Assembly (NCBI GenBank): GCA_003175915.1
Contig: PSRH01000205.1
Location: 1-12,234, forward strand
Length of the DNA stretch: 12,234 nucleotides
Origin: Candidatus Melainabacteria bacterium
GTDB lineage: Bacteria > Cyanobacteriota > Vampirovibrionia > Obscuribacterales > Obscuribacteraceae
Direction of reading: 5' to 3'
Shown here: one piece after another, positions 6,431-12,234 of the stretch
Layout of the letters: the number at the start of each line of letters is the position of its first letter
Position numbering within the stretch: position 1 is the stretch's first letter
The notes under the pieces: model-generated
The model's database searches: none
What the model was told of the DNA's origin: nothing
The model's input: the letters and a program-made list of their open reading frames with translations, nothing else
Made by a program: the position numbers and the translations under genes

Positions 6431-8287
6431 ATGTCCACTAAGGCCGATCAACTGGTCGCCGATCTTATCGAGCAAGGGCGATTTGATGAGGCGCACGCCG
6501 TATTGACTCGGCTGGCTGCTCAAGAAAGCGCTGATCCAACTAAGCTCTTGTATTTTGGCAAGTTGGCTTTGGCTATGGGGAAATTCGAGGAAGCTGAGAA
6601 ATATTTGCGCTCAGCTCTGGCTCTAGACGAAGCCAACCCGGAAAACCATTACCAACTCGGTCTGGTGCTTCTCAAACAGGAGCGGCCCGGCGATGCCATG
6701 CCCTGCTTCCGCGAAGCCTGCGAACGCAAGCGGGATTTTGCCGTGGGTCACTTGCATTGGGGTCTGTCGCTCATGAATATGGGCAATGTGCGTGGCGCCA
6801 TTGGCCAGTTTAAACAAGCGGTTCGCCTCGCCCCCAAATTGGCGGCTGCCTACTATCAAGCGGGCCTGGCCAATATGCAGCTTGGCCAATATCAGGAGGC
6901 CATGCAAGATTTTCAAAAAGCAAGCGAAGTCGATCCAAATTTTGCCGAGGCCCACAACGCCATCGGCATGACTCTTTCAGCTATGGGCAGCGACAATTTG
7001 GCGGCCCAATGCTTTGCCAAGGCGTGCCAGCTCGATGATAATTTGCTTCTTGCCCAGTGCAACTGGGCCTCATCCCTGGCCAATCTTGGCGAATACGACG
7101 AGGCGCAAGCGCGCTATCGGGAGATCCTTGATGTTAGTGGTGCCGTTCTTTCAGCTCGCGAACGCGGGCTTATCTACAACAATTCCGGTGTCTGCTATTA
7201 CCTGAACGGCAATCTTGAACAAGCGGCCGACAAAATAATGGAAGCCTGCCAGATCGACCCGGGTTTTATTGAAGCTGCCATCAATTTGGGCCTGGTGAGA
7301 ACCAAAATGCGTGAATTTGAGTTTGCCGCTCAGGCCTTTGAGAAGGTATCGGCAAACGAAGCCGCACCGGCGGAAGTAAGCATGTATTTGGGAGTGACGT
7401 CGCTTCTCACTGGCAAGTATCAAGCAGCGCTGGAACAATTTGCCCAGGCCCAGAGTCGCGGTCTGCGCAAGCCGGAATTGGACATCTGGATGGGCTATGC
7501 CCATCTGGCTTCAGGTAGGGCGCAGACGGCTCAGTTGCACTTCGAACGGGCCTGCCAAGAAAAGTCCTTAAGCCATCTGAGCTTTGACGGTATCGGTTGC
7601 TGCCTGCTTCTTGTCGAGGAGACGGACAAGGCAATAGAAGCCTTCCGCGAGGCGCTGGCTATCAATCCGGATTTTGCTCTTGCCCACCTGCATCTGGCCA
7701 GAAGTCTTGAGGCAAAGGGTCAAATAGAAGCCAGCAAAGAAGAATATCGCAAGGCGATCGATCTCGATCCCTCCTGCCTTGTGCCTGAAAAAGAGACCAT
7801 CGAAATTCTTCTTGCCAATTTGGACTTCGAAGGAGCGGTGTACCGCTCCTTGAAAATTTTGGAAATTGAACCTGTAGACCTGGATGCCAGGCTATCTTTA
7901 ACCCGGGCTCTTAAAGCTCAGAATCGTCTAGATGAAGCCCTCAGTCTGATCGAATCAATAGTGGCCGCTCATCCTGAAGACGGGCGGGCCAAATGCGAGG
8001 CTGGACAAATATTGATGTCCTTAGGACGGCTTGCCGAAGCCGATGAAATGTTTCGCAGCGCTTCCCAGCACGACGATACGGAAGCAGGCCTGTATTTTGC
8101 CTGGGGCAAGACCCTGGCGTTGTTAGGCTTTTACGAAATGGCTTTAGAAAAATATCAAAAGGCTTCCGAAATTGATCCTTATGACGAGGACATTTATGAA
8201 CTTTGGGGTGGGACACTAAAGGCTCTGGGACGGTTTAGCGAAGCGGCGGACGTATTCAAGCGTGCCTCCGACTATCTTTACGAGTAG
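6431..8287 (+). CDS. Large tetratricopeptide-repeat protein, about 17 TPR units
   Basis: The 618 residues are TPR-like almost from end to end, in 34-residue units with the usual small and aromatic positions. Clear copies include LLYFGKLALAMGKFEEAEKY (39-58) and units ending in DPNFAEAH, DPGFIEAA, NPDFALAH and DPYDEDIY. Such solenoids bind other proteins and usually have no enzymatic activity. There is no signal peptide or membrane helix, so it should be cytosolic. The ATG at 6431 has AAGGAG (6416-6421) 9 nt upstream. The stop codon shares one base with the next gene (TAGTG at 8285-8289), so it is the first gene of an operon with a histidine kinase and an HD-GYP regulator, and may scaffold or modulate that pathway. 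The partner is inferred from position only. Confidence 0.88.
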   Translation: MSTKADQLVADLIEQGRFDEAHAVLTRLAAQESADPTKLLYFGKLALAMGKFEEAEKYLRSALALDEANPENHYQLGLVLLKQERPGDAMPCFREACERKRDFAVGHLHWGLSLMNMGNVRGAIGQFKQAVRLAPKLAAAYYQAGLANMQLGQYQEAMQDFQKASEVDPNFAEAHNAIGMTLSAMGSDNLAAQCFAKACQLDDNLLLAQCNWASSLANLGEYDEAQARYREILDVSGAVLSARERGLIYNNSGVCYYLNGNLEQAADKIMEACQIDPGFIEAAINLGLVRTKMREFEFAAQAFEKVSANEAAPAEVSMYLGVTSLLTGKYQAALEQFAQAQSRGLRKPELDIWMGYAHLASGRAQTAQLHFERACQEKSLSHLSFDGIGCCLLLVEETDKAIEAFREALAINPDFALAHLHLARSLEAKGQIEASKEEYRKAIDLDPSCLVPEKETIEILLANLDFEGAVYRSLKILEIEPVDLDARLSLTRALKAQNRLDEALSLIESIVAAHPEDGRAKCEAGQILMSLGRLAEADEMFRSASQHDDTEAGLYFAWGKTLALLGFYEMALEKYQKASEIDPYDEDIYELWGGTLKALGRFSEAADVFKRASDYLYE

Positions 8288-10533
8288 TGGCGCATATGGT
8301 GCATAACCAGGCGAATACGAAAGCTTTCAGCGAGTCAGCCGCCATTGATGCTCGCGAGAACGAGCTGATTCTGAAGACAGCGCAGCTCCTGCAATTGCGC
8401 ATTGCCTTTGCCGTGGTTGGCCTATTGCTTGCCCTGGCCCTTGCCTTTGTCGCTGCCGCCGAATACGACCTGAGGCAGGTAGTGGCCATTGCTTTTGCCG
8501 TGATCGTTTATTCGGCGCTCGCGTTTGGCTTCCTGAAAACAAAGTGGTTGAACACAGTTTCAAAAATCAAGTGCTTTAACGCGCTCCTCATTGGCTTCGA
8601 TATAGTGGCGGTGACTATGCTCGTCCACTTCACCCTCGGTTTTGAATCCGATTTGTACGTGCTTTATCTCTTGCCCATACTTCTGTCCAGTTATACGTTT
8701 AGCAATCCCGGCATCTATGCAACTTCGTTTTTCGTTTCCATGTCCTACGTGGCGCTTTTGCTCATCGAGAATATTGATTCGCTTGTAGCCCTGAGCGATG
8801 CCAGCTTGCATGGCGGTTTGGCCGGAGCCTATTTTCAGAAGCTCTGGGCCAAAATTCTCGCTCGCAGCGCTATTCTCGTGAGTGTCAGCTTCATCTGGGG
8901 AGGTTTCTGCGGCTATATTTCCGATCTGGCTCAGCAAGTAACGAGGAAGCTGAGAGAGCAATTGGCTCAAAACGAAGCTCTGGTTGCCGAGGTAAGAGCC
9001 CGGGCTGCCCGGCAGAAGTTGATCAACTCGATCAATTCTACCCTGCTCAACACCCTCGATCTGGATGTGATTCTGCATACGGCCGTGCAAGAGTTGTGCT
9101 CTGCCCTGGTCGTCCCTGCCTGCGCCATCGTCTGTCCGGCTTCTGAAGAAAGAGAAAAACCAAGAGTTTGTCAATTTATCAGATCAGCAAAGCCGGCTCC
9201 TCGTCTTGGTTTGTCTTCCGACAACAGCCAATTTTTTCCTGAGGCCGTCTGTCAATTTTTACTTGTTCACAAGTCACACTACGAGCGCGACCCAAGAGGG
9301 GGCGGCATCAACAAGACTTTCGTGATCGATACACCTGAGGACGCTGAGGAACTGGCTGAGATCAAACAACCATTGTCGAGTCTTAGGCTCGAATCACTGA
9401 TTGTACAACCGATTATCTATGGGGATCAGTCCGAGGGTATCATTCTCATTGCCAGTCAAACCGCGCAAAGAAACTGGTCGGACTCCGAGTTGGAGCTGGT
9501 TAAAGCGGTAGCCGGGCAGGTGGCTGTTGCCATCGAAAACGCAAAGCTTGTTGAGCAATTGTCGAAAACGAATGAAAGCTTGCGGCAAAAGAATCTCAAT
9601 CTCGACGCCAAAAATTTGGAGTTGTGCTCGGTACAATCCCAACTGGTTCATCAAGAGAAGATGGCATCGCTGGGACGTCTGGTGGCAGGCATCGCCCATG
9701 AGCTGAATAATCCGATCAATTTTGTACACGGCAATCTGCCCTACCTGAAGGAATATTGTCAGGACCTGAAGAAGATCATCGCTGCCCTCGAGCCAGGTGA
9801 CGAGCAGGAGAGAAAGCCGCTCGCTCAACTGAAGCAAGAGCTCAAGTACGATTTTTTAGTTACCGATCTCGATAATATTTTGGCTGATCTAACTGAAGGC
9901 ACCGAGCGAATCAGGCACATCATCAAGAATCTACGCAGCTTCAGCCGTCTGGACGAAGCGGAACTCAAGGATGCCTCGATTAACGAGGGAATTGAATCGA
10001 CTTTAAAGATTTTGAGTCAATACTACGGCCGGGACAAGATCGCAGCCGCCACCGATTTTGCCGATCTGCCGGAAATACTCTGTTATCCCGGGCAGCTCAA
10101 TCAAGTCTGGATGAATCTACTCTCGAATGCGGCCGAGGCAGTGGCCGGCGTCACTAATCCTTTGGTAAAAATTTCAACTCACCTTAAACAAAATGAAGTG
10201 TTAGTTACCATTTCAGACAATGGGCCTGGTATCAGAGCAGATGTTGAGAGTAAAATCTTTGAACCCTTTTTCACAACCAAACCGGTGGGTCAGGGTACAG
10301 GTCTAGGTCTATCGATTTGCCACTCGATTGTTGAGAGGCATGGCGGCAAAATCTGGTTCGAATCGGACGGGGTGAAAGGCACGACATTCAGGGTATTACT
10401 GCCGGTTAAAGCCAAATGCCAGACCTCGCCGTCTGAGCAGTCGGAAGAAAACCAAAGGGAAAGCGATCTAGCGCTTGGCTATATGACCAGAAAGCCCGTC
10501 AATTCAGGCACAGGCAAGGAGAGGGTTGATTGA
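8287..10533 (+). CDS. Membrane-bound GAF-domain sensor histidine kinase
   Basis: A two-component sensor that autophosphorylates on His and passes phosphate to a regulator, very probably the next gene product. The N-terminus has about six membrane helices (39-58, 64-83, 97-117, 123-138, 142-161, 190-211) with no large periplasmic domain. A GAF-like domain (about 250-425) follows between charged helical linkers. The dimerisation domain has the H-box GRLVAGIAHELNNPINF (463-479), with His471 the phosphoacceptor, in a context common in cyanobacterial kinases. The ATPase domain has the N box QVWMNLLSNAAEA (606-618), DNGPGI (644-649), FEPFFTTK (658-665) and GTGLGLS (670-676). A polar tail of about 40 residues ends the protein. 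The GTG start overlaps the TPR stop by one base without a Shine-Dalgarno; an ATG at 8296 is an alternative. The GAF ligand is unknown. Confidence 0.93.
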   Translation: MAHMVHNQANTKAFSESAAIDARENELILKTAQLLQLRIAFAVVGLLLALALAFVAAAEYDLRQVVAIAFAVIVYSALAFGFLKTKWLNTVSKIKCFNALLIGFDIVAVTMLVHFTLGFESDLYVLYLLPILLSSYTFSNPGIYATSFFVSMSYVALLLIENIDSLVALSDASLHGGLAGAYFQKLWAKILARSAILVSVSFIWGGFCGYISDLAQQVTRKLREQLAQNEALVAEVRARAARQKLINSINSTLLNTLDLDVILHTAVQELCSALVVPACAIVCPASEEREKPRVCQFIRSAKPAPRLGLSSDNSQFFPEAVCQFLLVHKSHYERDPRGGGINKTFVIDTPEDAEELAEIKQPLSSLRLESLIVQPIIYGDQSEGIILIASQTAQRNWSDSELELVKAVAGQVAVAIENAKLVEQLSKTNESLRQKNLNLDAKNLELCSVQSQLVHQEKMASLGRLVAGIAHELNNPINFVHGNLPYLKEYCQDLKKIIAALEPGDEQERKPLAQLKQELKYDFLVTDLDNILADLTEGTERIRHIIKNLRSFSRLDEAELKDASINEGIESTLKILSQYYGRDKIAAATDFADLPEILCYPGQLNQVWMNLLSNAAEAVAGVTNPLVKISTHLKQNEVLVTISDNGPGIRADVESKIFEPFFTTKPVGQGTGLGLSICHSIVERHGGKIWFESDGVKGTTFRVLLPVKAKCQTSPSEQSEENQRESDLALGYMTRKPVNSGTGKERVD
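10516..10525 (+). promoter_or_regulatory. Shine-Dalgarno that supports the TTG start of the HD-GYP regulator
   Basis: AAGGAGAGGG lies inside the end of the kinase gene, with GGAG 8 nt before the TTG at 10530. No ATG or GTG precedes the conserved REC N-terminus (KILIVDDE), so this site decides the start. Confidence 0.7.
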
Positions 10534-11693
10534 AGCGGCACAAAATTCTCATCGTCGATGATGAAGCGCCTAATCTCAGACTACTTCAACGTGTGCTTGG
10601 TCAAGAGCAGGAAGTTCTTACTGCTCAAAATGGCCCCCAGGCCCTTGAACTGCTTGGGCAACACGAAATCAGCTTGATTATCTCTGACCAGCGCATGCCT
10701 GAGATGACCGGGGTGCAGCTTCTTGAGAAATCGATTGCCCTGCGCCCTCAGGCTATCAAGATCTTACTGACTGGTTATACCGATGTACAGGCACTGATCG
10801 ATGCCATCAATGCCGGCAAGGTCTACAAGTACATTCCCAAGCCCTGGGACCCGGACGACTTGAGGTTGACGGTCAAAAGGGCGCTGGAGGCCTACGAGCT
10901 AAAAGAGGACAATAACAAACTCCTCCTTGATTTAAGGTCGGCACTTACTGATCTGGAAGATATATCGATGGGCACGATCAGAGCTCTGGCCGATGCCCTC
11001 GATGCCAAATGCGATTACACAGCCGGCCACAGTGTGCGGGTCAGTCGCTTTGCTTTAGGTATTGGCAAGACGCTGGGGCTGACCAACGAGCAACTGAGAA
11101 ATTTGGAATTAGGCGGCATTCTTCATGACATCGGTAAGATAGGCGTGCCGGAATCCATCCTCTGGAAGCCGACCAAGCTGACGGTGGAAGAGCAGTCGAT
11201 TATGTCCGAGCATCCCAGACGCAGTGCTCAGATTATCGGCGAACTCAAGAGTTTGAGCCTGGCCAAAGATTACGTCGAACACCATCATGAATGCATGGAT
11301 GGCAGCGGTTATCCGGATCATCTAGTTGGTGAGGGTATTCCTTTGGGTTCGCGCATTATTCTTGTTGCTGATGCTTATGACGCCATGACGACCGATCGCC
11401 CTTATCGACCGGCAATAGGACACAGTCGCGCCCTCATTGAGTTGAGAAAGAATGTCGGACGGCAGTTCGATCCGGAGCTGGTGGAGGCCCTCGTCGCTAC
11501 CGTTGGCGAGACCGGGGAGTTGATCAAAGACCAGCTTCCTGCGAGCGTTTTGGGTCTTTCACTTTCTGTACTTGAGTCAGAACGGCCGCAAAAACGACTG
11601 CCGGGGGAATTTGAACACCAGGGTCACGTCTGCCGCCACACTCTACCGCAGGTTGAAGCGCACCGCTTTGATAGTCCGACGACGAGCCGTTAG
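10530..11693 (+). CDS. Response regulator with HD-GYP output (cyclic-di-GMP phosphodiesterase)
   Basis: The receiver domain (1-120) has acidic D10-D11, phosphoacceptor D53 in SDQRMP, T81 and K104 in YIPKPWD. The HD-GYP domain (about 145-325) has H167, HD at 199-200 in HDIGKI, H228, HHHE (251-254) and DGSGYP (257-262), the metal-binding and signature residues of enzymes that cleave cyclic-di-GMP, as in RpfG. The catalytic set looks complete, so activity is expected, presumably controlled by phosphorylation from the upstream kinase. The start is TTG, overlapping the kinase stop by 4 nt (TTGA), which implies translational coupling; KILIVDDE follows directly. The domain ends near 11504. The remaining 60 or so residues are polar, without recognisable features, and are encoded opposite the 3' end of the convergent glycosyltransferase, so they may be a stop-codon-loss extension. 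Confidence 0.94.
   Translation: MKRHKILIVDDEAPNLRLLQRVLGQEQEVLTAQNGPQALELLGQHEISLIISDQRMPEMTGVQLLEKSIALRPQAIKILLTGYTDVQALIDAINAGKVYKYIPKPWDPDDLRLTVKRALEAYELKEDNNKLLLDLRSALTDLEDISMGTIRALADALDAKCDYTAGHSVRVSRFALGIGKTLGLTNEQLRNLELGGILHDIGKIGVPESILWKPTKLTVEEQSIMSEHPRRSAQIIGELKSLSLAKDYVEHHHECMDGSGYPDHLVGEGIPLGSRIILVADAYDAMTTDRPYRPAIGHSRALIELRKNVGRQFDPELVEALVATVGETGELIKDQLPASVLGLSLSVLESERPQKRLPGEFEHQGHVCRHTLPQVEAHRFDSPTTSR
11524..11693. other. Antiparallel overlap of two coding 3' ends
   Basis: The plus-strand HD-GYP gene runs to TAG at 11691-11693 and the minus-strand glycosyltransferase to TGA at 11526-11524, so 170 nt are coding on both strands. The glycosyltransferase side encodes a Gly/Ser-rich linker and a plausible terminal helix, and the HD-GYP side an unstructured-looking tail. 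No intergenic space or clear bidirectional terminator remains between the convergent genes. Confidence 0.7.
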
Positions 11694-12234
11694 AGCCTTT
11701 CGTATTAGCCTGGCTTAGGTCCTGACCATCCTGACTGAGTGCCTTGAATTTCGGGTCAGGCGGCAAGAGCTTGCCGTGATCGGTCGGGCCAAAAAGGGCG
11801 ACGAGCGGCTTATTAAGGCCTACGGCAATGTGCATCGGCGCTGAATCGACGCAGATAATTAAATCGCTTAATTGAATAAGAGCGGCAAGATCGGCCAGCG
11901 ATTTTGTCACTCCGTAAGCCGAAATCAAAGACGGCATCGGGCCAAGTCTCTTTAGATTCTCACTGATTTCCCCGATGATTTCCGCATCGTCGGGTCCGCC
12001 GGCAAGAATGATCGTGAATGTTCCGGTGGCGGTCAGGCGTTCGATCAAGGTTGTCCAGTGTGCTGGACTCCAGGTTTTGATAATGCCCTTTTGCAAAGCC
12101 AGGCGACTGGTGCCGGGGTGAATCAGTAAGCGGCTTTTACCTTCCAATCTGGCTTTCCCTTCCGCTTCTTTGAGGAATTGCCCCATCGCTTCAAGGTTTT
12201 CCTTGGGCGTTAAGATCTGGGGTACGACTGCCTT
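11524..12234 (-). CDS. Glycosyltransferase family 9, partial (5' end beyond the window)
   Basis: The frame is open to the window edge (16 codons before the first internal Met at 12186), so the gene starts outside; 236 residues are visible. They cover the C-terminal nucleotide-sugar domain of a heptosyltransferase-like enzyme: LLIHPGTS near the start, FTIILAGGPDDAE, LADLAALIQLSDLI, then ICVDSAPMHIAVGLNKP and ALFGPTDHGKLLPP. The Asp-Ser-Ala-Pro-Met-His block is the usual donor-binding motif. The Cys cluster of the first glycosyltransferase in this window is absent, so the two are clearly diverged. After the core there is a Gly/Ser-rich stretch and a plausible closing helix, VQIPPAVVFAAVLTQVQ. 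The last 170 nt overlap the 3' end of the HD-GYP gene tail to tail; the conserved motifs lie outside the overlap. Confidence 0.87.
   Translation of the reverse strand, partial: KAVVPQILTPKENLEAMGQFLKEAEGKARLEGKSRLLIHPGTSRLALQKGIIKTWSPAHWTTLIERLTATGTFTIILAGGPDDAEIIGEISENLKRLGPMPSLISAYGVTKSLADLAALIQLSDLIICVDSAPMHIAVGLNKPLVALFGPTDHGKLLPPDPKFKALSQDGQDLSQANTKGSNGSSSDYQSGALQPAVECGGRRDPGVQIPPAVVFAAVLTQVQKVKDPKRSQEAGL

Noticed and set aside
8560..9174. 204-residue open frame on the minus strand opposite the histidine kinase
   Set aside because: The plus-strand kinase frame carries membrane helices and part of the GAF domain here; the antisense frame shows no family features.
9394..9837. 147-residue open frame on the minus strand opposite the GAF/H-box region
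   Set aside because: The conserved kinase H-box is encoded on the plus strand at this place, so the antisense frame is a shadow.
11524..12186. Taking ATG 12186 as the true start of the second glycosyltransferase
   Set aside because: The frame stays open to the window edge and the visible part lacks the N-terminal domain, so this Met is internal.
1..12234. CRISPR arrays, tRNA or rRNA genes, IS elements, toxin-antitoxin or defence genes
   Set aside because: None seen: no regularly spaced direct repeats, no transposase or integrase motifs, no tRNA-like stretches, and all large frames are explained by housekeeping, envelope or signalling proteins.

Overview
The window is a densely coded bacterial chromosome segment at roughly 50% GC (estimated by eye). 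It looks like ordinary Gram-negative core and envelope genes followed by a signalling operon. I suspect the cyanobacterial lineage, possibly one of its non-photosynthetic relatives (Melainabacteria/Vampirovibrionia type). The grounds are a small SLOG/DprA-like protein that resembles one I recall from cyanobacteria, a histidine kinase with the cyanobacterial-style H-box context (AGIAHELNNPINF), and a moderate excess of the hexamer CGATCG. This is inference; no search was run. I saw no phage, IS element, CRISPR array, tRNA or rRNA.

Layout. (1) 1-1438, plus strand: the possible last codons of an upstream gene, then a family-9 glycosyltransferase (heptosyltransferase-like) split by a ~100-residue low-complexity insert. 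(2) 1509-4509, minus strand: a PcrA/UvrD helicase followed by nucleoside diphosphate kinase, probably co-transcribed; ndk starts at TTG behind a strong Shine-Dalgarno. (3) 4510-4717: a divergent intergenic region with two inverted repeats. (4) 4718-6342, plus: a SLOG-fold protein and, 5 nt later, mraY (lipid I synthesis). (5) 6431-11693, plus: an overlapping three-gene operon of a 618-residue TPR protein, a membrane GAF histidine kinase, and a response regulator with an HD-GYP (cyclic-di-GMP phosphodiesterase) output. (6) 11524-12234, minus: the C-terminal two thirds of a second family-9 glycosyltransferase, convergent with the HD-GYP gene and overlapping it by 170 nt; its start lies beyond the window.

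How it fits together. The two glycosyltransferases point to LPS-type or other surface glycan synthesis, and MraY to peptidoglycan. The TPR-kinase-HD-GYP operon reads as one pathway: a membrane signal, possibly tuned by TPR-mediated protein contacts, is passed by phosphotransfer to an enzyme that lowers cyclic-di-GMP. No strongly novel system is evident. The best leads are this operon, the antiparallel coding overlap at its end, the glycosyltransferase insert, and the hairpins placed on start and stop codons.
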